Under the pieces are notes generated by a model that searched no databases, was not told where the DNA came from, and saw only the letters and a list, made by a program, of their open reading frames with translations. A stretch of DNA of 64,000 bases. Origin: Paramecium octaurelia (Eukaryota; Ciliophora; Oligohymenophorea; Peniculida; Parameciidae). A program made the position numbers and the translations under genes. Of this stretch, positions 25,021 through 38,603 are shown piece after piece; within the stretch, counting starts at the first letter, position 1, and each line of letters begins with the position of its first letter. Location of the stretch: contig CAJJDP010000120.1 of the NCBI GenBank assembly GCA_905182995.1, positions 1-64,000 on the forward strand, read 5' to 3'.

Positions 25021-28000
25021 ATGCTTTTTATTTTACTACAAATATAAAACATCCTCTGTGGTACATTATGGCCAGCCTCCGATGCCATAACATTATCAAT
25101 TTCTAATCGATATGAATTTGCGGATTACACCTTCAAGATGATTCCAGAATCAGCTATTCCTATTGGAGGTGAATTATAAATCATCTTCCCATCATAATAT
25201 CTCTCTGGCTTGGGCATAGATCTTGTCTTAGATGATACCTGCTCACATGTTTGCTCAATTAGTGGATACTTGGTACGCTTTTATATGGAAAATGACATTC
25301 AAATCAATGAGACTATTACTGTCAAAATCAATAATGTAAAGAACCCTGAGAGAAAAGGTGGAACAGGAAATTTCATAGTAAGGTCTAAACTTGGGCAGAA
25401 TGTTTTCGATGAAAACTTGATTTTTGGAACTGTTGGTATAGCTGATTATGCGCTTGATTTGAACTCCATGATAATCAAAATAGATGAGAATAGTACTAAT
25501 GTGGTTAATGAAATGGCCTTATACAATTTCTATATAAAACCTCCTATTGATTTGCCTTCTGGATTTTACTTATAAATTACTAGTCCATTGATTAGTGATC
25601 TGACTACATGTAAATTAATTCCATTTAATTTCGTAACCCTAAGTGGTGAAATCAAATGTGAGGATGGAATTATTGTAACTGGCTTCCCTAGTGTGGCTGC
25701 TTTGCTTACATTTGGTATTCAAATCAATTTTAAAAACCCATCCTATTCTTAGACTACTCCTAGTTTTAGAATCGTAGCTTATAGGAAGAATACAAAGATG
25801 GCCTATGCTTGGAGATCAGCTGTTGATGGCCTATACATTTAGCCTAGTCAATTCATTAATATCACACTAACACCAGGATCAAAAAAGACCACTATAATTT
25901 CAGATTACAAACTCAATTTAAAAATAAAAAATGCTGTACCCAAGAGTGGAAGCATTGTAGTTTAATTGCCATTGAATTTTTAATTGGCCAATGGATATGA
26001 TTACATATTTGTATCATCTGGCATTGTGAGTGATGCATTGGTCATTTCATCCACCTTATATTAATTCATCATTACAGATTTTGAAGAAGTATAAATCATT
26101 TTTATATCAGATACCTTAATATAGTGATATTGAAATAGTATTCAGAGTAGTCAACCCTTAAATTGCTGGCTAGAGTCAATCGTTTATTGTTCAAACTACC
26201 TATGATGGAACTCACATCATTGAACAATGCAATACTAATTTAACAGTCAATATTATAGAAGTAACTACATATAGCCCAGTAATAGCTACTCTTACTTCTC
26301 CATATGCTAATTCTCTTACAAATTTGTAGTTTACTATCAATAGCATCAAGAACTTAGCTAGTAAGATTGTGATTAATTTTGGACTATAATGGTAATTTTA
26401 GGTTACAACTCCTACGAATACCTAATGCTAATTAGGAGGAACATCATCTTCACTTTGTGAACTAGTTAATACAACTTTAACAATGACATTCGCTACCACA
26501 GTTTCAGGAACTAAAACGGTTGACATAAATGGAATATTGAAGGCACCTTCTTATGCAATAAATTAATTTTTAATTTATGATACTTTTGATACTTCAAATG
26601 TAGAGATTGAATCGGGAAGTGTCAAAATAACTATAAATCCAAAATTAGATAGTGGAGCATAATTTACTTGGTATGGTTAAGGAGTAATTATATATTTTAA
26701 ATATTTAAGTTATCTACAAGTACAGTCAATTTGTATGCAACCTTATAAGTTAAGTTTACTCCCAGTGTGAAAATTCCACCATACATTATTATAGTAGATG
26801 ACGGAACAGATGAAGGAGCTGTAGATGAGGGCACTACTACTACTGATGGAGGTACTACTACTGATGGAGATACTACAACTGATGGAGATACTACAACGGA
26901 TGGAGGTACAACAGATGGAGGTACAGATACTCCTTCAACTCCTACTTATCCGACATTGGAGCCACCATCTCCACATGGTGAAATCTGGATTGAGTTTGGT
27001 CCTTTATTAACTTGGGATTCCGATTTAGGAATTGATACTCTGTTTTGTATTACTGATCTTGTCCCTTTGGATCAATATTCAATAGATTGTGAAATCTTTT
27101 AAGGCAGTTCAACTACTTTACCTGAAATTAGATTAAAGAATTTTAAAGAAATAACTGAAAATACTGCCATTAACATCAAGGTTACAGCAATTTAAAATCC
27201 ACAATTAAGTCCTATTATTTTAACAATATATAGTGGAATTCGACAATATAGCAATAGGATAATATATGATTATGCCACAACAACTATTACTATGTCTACT
27301 ATAGTTCCTTTAACTTAATTAACATTGACATCAAGTTTCTCCACCTCAGCACAAGCAGTAAATCAACTATTTAATCTGGTTTTCTAACCAGGATTTGCAG
27401 GAGCAGTTCCAGTAGGATCAGTAATTAGAATTCAATTGCCAGGATATGAAAATGGATTTCTCTAAGACACAACTAAATGCACTGTTGACACTACTGATAT
27501 GACATGCAATAAATTTAGGAAAATAGATTGGGTAGAAATCCCTCTGACTTCAGCTGCCTCTACAACAAGCATAATTACGTTGTCAAATTTGAAATGGCCA
27601 ACCACATCCAAAGCTTTTGGATATGTACATTGGGTTGTGTTTACATCGAATATGGAAGCATCAAAGGCTGTTGTTCAAGGAAGTGGAGCCACTTATTTTC
27701 CAGCTCCAAATCCAAATGACTTTAATTCTGCCACAATCACATAATATTAAACTGGGAGAGGATATCCTGGATAAATTTTTAAGTTTGAATTTAGTGTTAA
27801 TAATGACATCCCAGCAGGAGCAACAATGAGAGTCTAATTTCCAAATGAGTTTGCCTTAAGAGCCAGTAATCCAACTCCAACTTGTAATGGGTATGATCCT
27901 GATGAAATTGAATTGACAGCAATTCCTGCCAAAACAATATTTTAAATAATCTGTATGGGTGTTAAAACTCCAACAAGTCCACCTGATAATGAAAGCGATG

Positions 28001-31000
28001 GATGGTCAGCATATATCTATATTGATGGAAGAATGCTTAACCAAAGATAGAATTTCTGTATAATTGTATACTTATAATTTAGTTTCTTATTTTTATACAA
28101 ATGTATTTTCATAAGGAACTATCAACATTTTGTAATTATTTGCAATCCCATTAAATGTCAATGAAATTGCAACTTACACAATTGAATTCCAACCTGAAAA
28201 TAGTTTGTTGATCGGAGCAGAAATACATGTCACATTTCCTAGTTCTAATTTTGACAATTTGCCATATCCTCCAAATCTAGCAGATTGTGATGTAGAAGGA
28301 GGTGTTGATTCATTTTAGAGTTGTCTATTGGATGGATCATCTTTCATCATAGTCTTAAATAAAATGTACGAGAGTGGATCCATTAAATTTATGATCAATA
28401 ACATATAGAACCCACCAGATCTAATCAGCGATGGATTTATTATTCAATCATACTATGATGGAGTGTTGATAGATAGTACTGATTAGAGTACATTGCTTAA
28501 TCGTACTATCACTTATTACAGTAAGCCTAATTCTTTGGTAATTAACTAAATGTCCTTCCAACCACAAAATCAAGGTATTAGGGCCAAATATTAATTTAAC
28601 ATATCAACTGAAACTAGTGATTCTGTCAATGGTTCGATAGTTATCACTTTCCCTAACACCTACGACAAGAGATTAGGAGATAATTTGAAAGCTTATGTGA
28701 ATTCAATTAAAACTGATTTGAGTGTAAATAACAGAATTATCTCTCTCCCTGAATCCTAATATGCCACGTCATACAATTCAATCTTAGTTGAGATCTAAAA
28801 TGTTATTAATCCAAACACAGAGGAGAATTCTAATACTGGGGAATTCAGAGTTGGTATTAGACAAAGTGGACGATATACTCATTATAATGGAAGTGTTGGA
28901 GTGTTGGAGATGTTGACTCCACCTGGCTGGCTCTATCTTGTGAGTATTCATTTGGCCAATCAATATTCAAGATGGCAATCCAAATATACTTTCGATATGA
29001 TATTATACAACAAAATACCAATCAATGGTTATTTAGAAATGGATTTCCCAGAAGATTATGAAATCTCTGATCAATTAGCTCCATGCAGTTTCTCCAAATG
29101 CACATACACCAGTAATGTTCTAAAAGCATATGCAGATCAAATAAATGGGCAGTTGTAATTGAATGTTTATGTTGAAAATCCATTATCAGAGGTGACCATT
29201 AAACAGTTCATTATGCAATCCAAAGATGAAAGATAAGTTGTAGAACAATCATATCCAAATCTGGATCCATTTGAATATGAATTCTAATATTCTGGACCTT
29301 TGATCTTTATCAATAATGATTAAGATATCATAGTACCTCAAGGATCTGAATCTCCAGATTTATTATTTCTGGTCGAATATCCAATGGCCCTAAACCTTAC
29401 TTTTAAACACACTTAAACTGGAGATTTCTCAGTCACTCCCAAAGACATTGTTTTCTCCTATACCAAAATGTCCACCACATTCAGAGTTTAGATTCCCTCA
29501 TCACTGTAGACTGGCACATATTATATTTATTGGAAGACATATGGAGAAAAGGACTAACCCGTTTACACTCCCATCAAAAAATCTAAAGTTATTGTTGTTT
29601 CTCAAACACTCAATTTTTTAGTTACTGCCTTGTATCCCATTCCAAACGGAGGTAATTCCCTTACCATGACTGTTTCTACTGTCAATGCTCCCTACGAGAC
29701 AACTACCATAACAATCAAAAATAATGATAATACTTTCTACTTTGTGTCTGGTCAATAATCAGGGTCTTCTATTAAATTAACATTCCAATTAGGAGTTAAT
29801 TCACAAACCTTCAGAGTTCATCAAAATTATACTGAGTTAATTAGATAAACTCAATTAGATATCTTGACAGAGGATGATCGTCTCATCTTTTATACCTGTG
29901 ATAATCCTTTATACACCATACCATCATAATAAATAGTCAAATACATCGATGCCACCAATCTTAAACCAAAATTGTCTAAATTTTCTGTTGAAGACATCAA
30001 ACAGTACTCAGCTACCATTTCTATTGAAATTAATCAAATTTCTGAAGCCTATTATATGTATTGTTTAAATAGAACAACCTAACCTGAAATCTCAGAGTTA
30101 TTAAGTCTAGGTCCTCCACTCTACATGTCTTCCTTATCAAAATATGGATATTTGAATATTTTGGCCAAATCAAGCATATCCTTAGACTTATTTGCTTAAA
30201 CTGACTATGCCTTCTACATTGTGTTGAAGAATCAAGAGGGAATTACATCAGATTTATTTAGTCTAAATTTCACTACAAAAAATAGAAGTAAAATAGCATA
30301 ATTCAATTGTTTCCTCCCTTTTTAAGCGAATCAAGCCTAACTTGTTACGGTAATGAATTACATAGCCTTCATACTCAGTTTACCTAGTTGGAAGATTCAA
30401 TAAAAAGTGGAGTACTAGACATCCACTAGACTTTTGGCTACAACCACTTTGCAAATGTACATTATACCATTCAATGATACTGACACTTATCCAGTGCCTA
30501 AAGACTTGATCAGCAGAATCACATCAGATGCATAATTTAAAAGATTGATGGGAATGTACTTGTCATTTGTTTCCATCTCTGCAATTAACTAAGCAATAGC
30601 TGAAGTACCCACTATTCAATCATCTACTTTAAGTAATTCATATCTTTATGATTGCGAAATCAAAGTACAATTAAGTACCTATGGTTACATCTTTGCTGTT
30701 GCATCCCAAAGCGAAATTTCAACTCCATTCCAAATATTCAAAGGCCTAAACAATATCAATGTGTAAATTCCATCTGCTAATGTTCATGTCACTAACCTCA
30801 CAATTGCTAGCTCCTTTAATTTATCAAATTTAGAACCAAATTCAACATATTCCATCTATATCATATCTGCATCAGATCTCCCTGAATACCCCGATCTCTC
30901 AGATGCAGTTCAAACACTTACATGCGCAACTAAAAAGCTAACAGATAGGGCACCTTTTGAAATTGTTTACAATTCAATCCTAGCAGTAGGCTTGATTTTA

Positions 31001-31018
31001 TATTTCATATTAATTTGA
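25021..31018 (+). CDS. Giant modular secreted or membrane-anchored protein
   Basis: About 1,974 residues with three introns (26089-26110, 26684-26709, 28058-28082). The N-terminus MLFILLQIQNILCG looks like a signal peptide and the last 15 or so residues (ILAVGLILYFILI) are hydrophobic, fitting a C-terminal membrane anchor or GPI signal. Between them the chain is beta-rich, Ser/Thr/Asn/Pro-rich and free of long helices. A motif of hydrophobic-x-Asn-hydrophobic-x-Asn-Pro recurs (NNVKNP, INFKNP, FRVVNP, TAIQNP, NNIQNP, QNVINP, VYVENP), typically 100-180 residues apart, marking tandem domains. A Thr/Asp/Gly linker (26830-26935) separates an N-terminal from a C-terminal half. It looks like an extracellular coat or adhesion protein, but I do not recognise the family and it lacks the periodic cysteines of Paramecium immobilisation antigens. 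Confidence 0.82.
26830..26935 (+). repeat. Thr-Asp-Gly tandem linker repeat
   Basis: An imperfect repeat of ACTACTACTGATGGAG-type units encodes a run of TTTDGG and TTTDGD blocks in the middle of the giant protein. It is probably a flexible, possibly glycosylated linker, and is prone to length change by slippage. Confidence 0.75.
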
Positions 31019-31069
31019 AATATGATCATATTTTAAACTCTATACTGTTCTTTAATGCATATATTCATA

Positions 31070-32917
31070 TCATTATTTGTAGATTTATTAATAAAATTGT
31101 TATGATATTAAAATATAATTTAACAATAATAAATAATTTGTATCATTTGAATTTACCTTATGTTTGATGTTTAATAAAGTCCGAATCATTATAAAATAAA
31201 AAAAAATGCAATTTTTCTAATTTATAACAATTACAATACATTTTTCAACAATCAATGAGTTCATCTAACATTATGGGCAATTTAATGGGAAGATTATGCA
31301 GCATGAACCTATTGCATGGTTTTTGCAATCCAAATTTTAATAAGTATTGTACTCTGTAAAGGGGGAGTGACAAAATGTGCAATCCTCCTAAAACTCTGGA
31401 TCAATGCTCTTAATTTCAGATACGTCTTTCGTAAATTGAACCTAAATTTATAAAAAGTATTCATCCAGCAAGTCTTCATTTATCACTATGTTGCATTTTA
31501 GACACTTTGGAGTTCGTTATGATTTATAGATAGCAGTAACACATTTTACACATATTAAGTGATGACAATTTGTTTTACAAAATGATTCTGTCTTTTCGCA
31601 GATCTTCTCGCAATTGCCACATATTTATTGTGAGTTTTAACTCTAAGATAACTTAAAATATTAACTTAATTCTTTTGATTTTATAATTTCATTACATTTC
31701 GATATATTACATTTGAATTACTCAGCATTTATATTTTATATCTTTAAGAAACAAGATTTACATATTAAATGATTGCATCTAGTCTTGTATATAAAATCTT
31801 CTGTGAATTACTTAAGACAATAATTACATTGGGGATTTAGATTCTTATCAATAGATTTCCCATTGCTAGAAATCATAGATTATGAGATTTGTTTTTATTA
31901 ATTATCAGGTTTCATTATTATTTCAGTTTATTTTTGAACGATTTGAGATTGTGTTATTTTACTAGAAATGCTTGATGGTATTTCTTTTTAATTAAATTTA
32001 CCATTGCAGCCAACAATAAGACACCTTAAATCATTTTGTTAATTGGTTTTGAATTTATCTTACAAACATTGCATGCAAAACATATGAGAACATTCTTGTG
32101 GCCTTATTAAAAATTCAAGATTTGATTTGGTTTTACAAAGAATGCAGCACTCTTGGGATATTGGTATTATTGAAGTGTCTCCATAATTTTTCATTTTTTA
32201 TTAGAACTATTAATAAGTTATTTAAGAGGGACAGTGTTATTGATTGCAATTTATTTTAATTTAATTTTGAGAGAATTACTTCTTTAAACAAGTCAGACAA
32301 ATTAAATGGTTGCATTCAAATTTCAGCAATTCTTTTGAATTTTTATTTTAACAACAGCGACATTTTTCAACCAAGTTGTTCTGCTCTTTTTTAATCACAT
32401 AGTACTTATTATCCAAATTGAATATAATAATACTATTTCTGTCTTTAGAATCAATCGGTTGTTAATTTGACTATTTTGTAGGAGGATATTTTGAAATAAT
32501 CAATTTAATTTTGAAGACTTTCTAAAATTCTTGAATTAATTCTTCATCTGAAAGAGAATAACTATATTTCCCCTTAAAAAATTCATCTAGAAATTGTTAT
32601 GTGGAATTATTATATTAATCCTTTTGCATTAAGTATTCTAAGATGTAAATAATTATTGAATCGCCTTATAAGTTCTTTAGGGCATTGTACAAAGTATTCT
32701 TAAATTTTAATGCTTTATCGTTGCCTTAGCATGATGTAAGTTAGATCATATCTTTCAATATACCAATTTCATTATTATTGATACAATGCTCAATTATACC
32801 AATCATTATTGCTCCTTTTAAGTTTGATCCTACACGAGTCCATTTCTTAAAGTTTTGTAATTGATTGATATGTTCTGGAATGTTTTAGATTGTAAAATTC
32901 TAATAATTATTTATCAT
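31070..32917 (-). CDS. Protein with five tandem RING-like zinc modules
   Basis: 615 residues in one uninterrupted ciliate-code frame. The N-terminal 190 residues are helical and may end in an OTU-like strand pair (SIIIFNLDNKYYVI), which is weak. Five Cys-rich modules then follow at a spacing of about 70-110 residues. Four contain a C-x-H-x3-C-x2-C or close variant core (CNHLICLTC, CSHMFCMQC, CNHLICKSC, CHHLICVKC), each flanked by C-x2-C pairs. The fifth is CTFCHSPF with a degenerate CKNHAIGSCC and NCPQCQ. Such cores are typical of RING or B-box zinc folds, so a scaffold or ubiquitin-ligase role is possible. The gene converges on the giant gene, with 51 bp between stops. Confidence 0.8.
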
Positions 32918-33020
32918 GAAAAAGAAAAAGTTATTAATATGCAAATATATATGTATTTTATATTTATTTTAAACAGATGATAATTTTAAATAATATATAT
33001 TTGAAAATTTATTAACTGCT

Positions 33021-34146
33021 ATGAGTTTAGACTAATCACTCGATAATAGTTCAAATCATTGGGAATAATTCGAATAGTTTAGAAAAAAAATTACTTAAGA
33101 GTGCTAGAGCGAGGAGAAGCACTTCAAAACTAAGAGGGATTCCTATACTTCATTAGAAAAAATTAGAAAATCCTCTGTGCATGATGATAGTGGCCCAAAA
33201 GAAGTGTAATTCACTGTAGATGGCAAACCTCCAATTCTTGTATAGCCAAGCGAAGCTGATAGAATTATTAAGTTGAGAATAGAGAATTAGGAATTGAAAG
33301 AGAAATTAGAGAAATACGAGAAAAATGAGTAGACACAACAAACAAATTCTGAGGAGTTGGAATTGATCAAATAAGCACATGCAAAATAATTAAAATCATA
33401 AAAAGAATATTACGAAGTTGAAAACAATTAGTTAAAAAACAAAATAAATTCATTCAACGAAGAATTGGAAGAACTAAAAAAGGTATATAAGGAAAAGAAC
33501 ATGAAATTGTACAACCTTGTATTACAACTAGAATAAGTATAAAATTATATTAATGCAATAGGAAAAATAAGAATTGATTGACAAAAACATTCAATTATTA
33601 GAAAACAGACAATAAAGTTCATAATAAGACATACATCATCTTGTTGAAGAGAGAACTCGAGTCTTGAGTGAATAAATCTATTAATTAGAGGAAAGGAATG
33701 CAAAATTGTAAGTAGAGAAAAGCAAAATCGAAGATAAATATATGAATTTATTGAGTGGTAAATAGCAATCAATGCAAAACACACTAAGATCAGAAAGATC
33801 TGAGAGAAAGGAAACTAAAAACTGTGATACAGATAGAAAGTCAATTGAAAAGTTAAATCGATCCTCAATACATAAATCTGATTGTAAACCTCCTATGCCT
33901 ACATCAATAAGTTAAAGCTTTGAGTAGCTTCCCCCTGCTTAAAAGTCGATATTGAAACCTTCTAAATTAAATACTTCATCAAAAGAGAATCTTTAACCTA
34001 TGAATCACTCAAAAATACTTGATACACCTCAATCGAATAGAAAATCCGCAAGGGCATAATCCTCTGTCTCTAAAAAAGCTACTAAACCTCAAAGCCAAAC
34101 TTAAAAGGTCGTGAAGAAAAAGTAGATATATTCAAAAATTAAATGA
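33021..34146 (+). CDS. Coiled-coil protein
   Basis: About 366 residues with one 25-nt intron near 33538. A polar N-terminus (about 75 residues) is followed by a continuous coiled coil from around residue 80 to 255 (IIKLRIENQELKEKLEKYEK, LVEERTRVLSEQIYQLEERN), then a Ser/Lys/Pro-rich basic tail with SKKATKPQSQTQKVVKKKQ at the end. No membrane segment. This layout is common for ciliary or cortical cytoskeleton proteins, but I cannot name it. It converges on the histone H3 gene. Confidence 0.8.
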
Positions 34147-34352
34147 GCTTTAATATTCATTAATTATAATAAAAATTTGAATTTCAATTTGTCTTTTTAA
34201 AACAAGCACAACACTTAAATAGAAAAGACAAAATTCTGTTTATAATCATGCTTAAGAAATCACAGGTAAGAACCATCTTATTTTGATTTGTACTAATTAG
34301 TATAACAAAAATTAAGAGCATATCAAATTTAATTGAATTTAATATTAATTGA

Positions 34353-34775
<423 letters not shown>

Positions 34776-35726
34776 TTTTTATTTCTTAATTTATTTTTGA
34801 ATTTATTACGAGGCTAATTAACATTATAAAAATAAGTAATTCTGTCTTATGATTGGTCGGCTTAGAATATCATGAAAGTTCTTATTTTTCCTGTTAATTG
34901 TAATCTATATTCAACTGTATTAAAAAGCCTGTAATTTTGAAATTACTAATCCTAAGATATTCTTTCATCTATCAGATATTTTGGGTTTTAATACAAATTT
35001 TTTGATAATTTTGAATAATTAAATTTTTAAAGATATCTTTTATAGATTCATAAATACTTTGATTAACATCCACAAATTCATTTATTTATAAACTAATGCA
35101 ATAGATAGAAATAAAATTACTACGAAAACATAATATGATATTTTCAGATTTCTTAATAGCATAAGTACTTGAATTAGAATGTTATCAATTTGTAATATAA
35201 ATGCTTATAATATTTAAGATTGGTTGAATAAAGTTCAAATTAATCAAATTTAGAGAAATTAGATTTTTGAGATTTGTCATTTCATTTTAGAAAATTAAAT
35301 TTCTTAGAATACTATAAAATTATTGGTATAAAAGAAAAATAATTTTGAAAAATAAATTGAATGAATTCAATACTCAAATGATAGAAAAAATTAAGCTATT
35401 AAATAAATACATACTTACACATTTCCTTTAATAAAATACTTGGAAATGGATAATATTGATAATTTAACAAATAAAAAGGATTAATATATATTTAAGTATG
35501 AATACATTATACTCTAATTTGAAATAATTGTGCGAAATAGATTTATTCTTAGATTATTAAGAGAGAAAATCACACTATTTAAGTTATTAGGATTTTACTT
35601 TAGCAAGAAAGTATATATTATTTAAGGTAATTACATTAATTATAATTAATAAGAAATAGTTTTATATTGATAAATTTCATAAATAAAATTTATTTAAACT
35701 TATATTAATATAGATATAAACAATAT
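34776..35726. other. Long AT-rich spacer, no gene seen
   Basis: About 950 bp between the H3 start and the arginase stop, unusually long for this part of the window. It is rich in A/T runs with TGA in all frames. The part next to 34776 should hold the H3 promoter. I see nothing else. Confidence 0.5.
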
Positions 35727-36722
35727 TCATAAGACAAGTGTTCTACCTAATGCAGAGGCTATTAATTCAATACCTAAAGCCACAGTTTATGTTCCTTATA
35801 TTCTACCAATCTAATTATAGTTAGTAATTATTACTTATTAGAAATCTCCGAAAAACTCCTCTCTAAATTCTGGTGTCTTTTCTAGTTGAGGATTTACTTC
35901 TACCAAATCCATTCCTACTAATTATTTTGATGATGCCAATTTTCTTAATAAATAATGAGCTTCTCTATACGAAATTCCTCCATCAACAAGAGTACCAGTT
36001 CCATGTGCAAATTCAGGATCTATTGAATCAACATCGAAACTGACATGTATTGGTTTGCCTTCAAATTGCTTAAGAATTCGATTCATCACCTATCCTATTC
36101 CCAATTCAATGATTTCATCCATTCCATAATATACTATTTTCTAATCTCTTATAAATTCTCGTTCCATTGGATCTATGTCTCTGATGCCAACGTAAATAAG
36201 ATTCTTTGGATCCAATCTGTGTTTTAACCACTCAAACCCTTTAATTGGTTCTAGAATGGAACCATATAGATGAGCCAATGGCATTCCATGATAGTTTCTA
36301 TTTGGTCCAAGTTCATAATTGCAATCTGCATGAGCATCAACCCAAACAACTCTTAATTCATCTCCATAATGTTATAACAACCCATGGATTGACCCACTGG
36401 CTACACTATGATCTCCTCCAATATTAAGCATAAACTTGTTCTGTTTGGCAATATCAAAGGACCTTTTGTTAATTTCTCCATTGATAACACCTAATTATTG
36501 ACTATTACGAAACTATTGGCTTTTGACATTGTGGAGTCTGTAATTCTTACCTTAGATATCTCCCATATCATTAATTTCCCAACCCAAATTATACAAGGCT
36601 GATATGAGACCACCTTCTCTGAGTGATCTTGGTGCCAATTCTGTTCCTGTTTTTGTTTATCCCTCATGAACTGCGGAACCAAACAATCCAACCGCATTAC
36701 GAACGAATTTCCACTGATTCAT
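35727..36722 (-). CDS. Arginase
   Basis: 331 residues, intronless. It hydrolyses L-arginine to ornithine and urea with a binuclear manganese centre. The metal-binding motifs are intact: GGDHS, DAHADCN, SFDVDSIDP, plus the downstream MDLVEVNP and GGISYREAHYLL. The N-terminal GLFGSAVHEGQTKTGTELAP matches the family start. The family members arginase, agmatinase and formiminoglutamase share these motifs; the DLVEVNP segment and overall length favour arginase. Start MNQWKFVRNAVG is at 36722, only 51 bp downstream of the SF3A3 stop on the same strand. Confidence 0.9.
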
Positions 36723-36773
36723 TAAAACCAGAAATATTTTTTTATATGTTAACTTATATCACTGCTTATATTT

Positions 36774-38378
36774 TCACAACAATCCTTATTTTTTTAAATC
36801 ATAATAAGTTTTTTTATTAAGAAGATTTCCATCAGTATCTTCATATTCCTCCTCATATTCTGGTCTGAATTTGCTTCTTTCTTGATCTTATTGAATTTTT
36901 TTGTACAAACTGATGGCATCCTAAATTTTAGTGATTTCCTTAAAATGCAAAGTATTTGGTATTCTCAGACATCTAAAAAATAATAGAATCGAATACCTCA
37001 TGCCATAAGAATGTCTCCAACCTTGAAAGTGATCTTCAAAAGCCTTCCTTCCCCAATAGGATGTATTACCACATATTTCGCATTTATATTCAACACCCAA
37101 ACCATGTAGTTTGTATAACCAATAAGGAATAGGTCTTCCATCCCATCCCAATGGTAAATTCTTTGGATTATAGATTGGACTTTCATCTTCACTACTTGCT
37201 TCTTCAGGTTGATCTACATAATATAATTACTCAATGCTACCTAATTATTAATCTTAAACTGGAACAGCTTCTTCATCTTCATTTTCTTCATATCTTCTAC
37301 TTTATTTCTTTCTCACTAAATTCATTGTGTCATTCAATTGTTATTGTAGTGTATCCTTATATTATAAGATGGCCACTTCTAAGTAAGCCATCTTCCTTTT
37401 CCTTTGACCTTCATTGTCTTCCTTGGGCAATTCTTATTGATTGCTAGCTTAAATGACTTGCTCAATCTGTTTTTCTTTTAGTTTAGCTAATGCTTTGTGT
37501 TTCTTGCCATCAAAATGATTAACAAAGGTATTTTCATTTTAGAATTTCTTTTAACAAGCTTCACAATAATGAGGATGTCCTCTCATTTCTTCAGTTTCTT
37601 CCTTTCTATGCTCCCAACCCTTAACTTAACCATTTTCCCATTAGGTTTAAAAATCAATATCTATTTTTTATTCAATTTTGCTAACATCTTATAATGGATT
37701 TACCTAAAATAAATTAATGATCTACTCTTAAATAAAAACTACGCAAATATTCCAACATATTGATTAGATATCTCTTGTATTTGCTTCCCTCTTTTTCTTT
37801 GATATATAGTGGGATGTCATGAAAATTTTAAAAGTTTTGCAAATACCACAAATAATCCCCAATTTTGATTTTGTTGCTTTCCTTTAACTTTTTGAGATTC
37901 AAGAATTCCTTATAGCTAGCATGCATATCAAGAAATCTACCATGATGTTCTTCTCCGGAGAAATAAGGTTCTTTGAATGGTGGTGCAAAAGCTTACTCAT
38001 AGTAAAATTCAACCTGAACACATTTAAGTTAATATAATGTACTTTATTTTGCATAGTCTGAACATTGGTTACTCTTTTATGATAATCTTTGATTTCTTTG
38101 AATCTTTCATAGAAGTTTTCCCAGACATCTCCTGAACCTCCGACTCCTTGGAGATAATTCATCTCTTCTTTCTTCCAACCATCAGCACCATCTATCAATA
38201 TCAAGGCATCGGCTGCTGTCTTTTGCGCCATTTGAATTAAGTTGTGGATTCTGTGATCCAAGAGGACTGCCTAATTGGGAATCACTTGTTTGCTCTGCAT
38301 ACAAAATACTATGGTCTTTTCGATGACTTCGATTTAGGAGAAGGCTGCTCTCACCTATTCCAAGTAAGTGCTCGACAT
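36774..38378 (-). CDS. SF3A3: Splicing factor 3A subunit 3 (SF3a60)
   Basis: About 509 residues with three introns of 29, 22 and 24 nt. It is part of the U2 snRNP SF3a complex needed for prespliceosome assembly. Features in order: an N-terminal helical part (MSSTYLEQVRAAFSQIEVIE), [16 protein letters not shown], a C2H2 finger ([20 protein letters not shown]), an acidic linker, the matrin-type finger [20 protein letters not shown] preceded by [14 protein letters not shown], and the tail [16 protein letters not shown], whose first codon is built across an intron. Length and order match SF3a60. It is divergent from the phosphotransferase at 38604. Confidence 0.93.
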
Positions 38379-38603
38379 AAATTAATAAAAATGAATTAAT
38401 TTATACAATCATATATTAAAAAATTAATAAACAATCAAATTTTGATTTTTTGGTAAAATAAATTTTGATTTTTCTCTCTCTCTCTCTTTTAATCTATTTA
38501 GTATTATTATTTAAATGGAGAGCAAAAGCGAAGTTTGGAGAATGAAGAAAATTAAAAAGATTGGGCGGAAGTGTTTACAAGTTAAAATAAATAATTTTAA
38601 TTT
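38379..38603. promoter_or_regulatory. Divergent promoter region with a CT tract
   Basis: The 225 bp between the SF3A3 start (minus) and the phosphotransferase start (plus) must contain both promoters. It holds a CT dinucleotide run of about 15 bases at 38473-38488 and long A/T runs. No specific factor site can be named. Confidence 0.5.
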
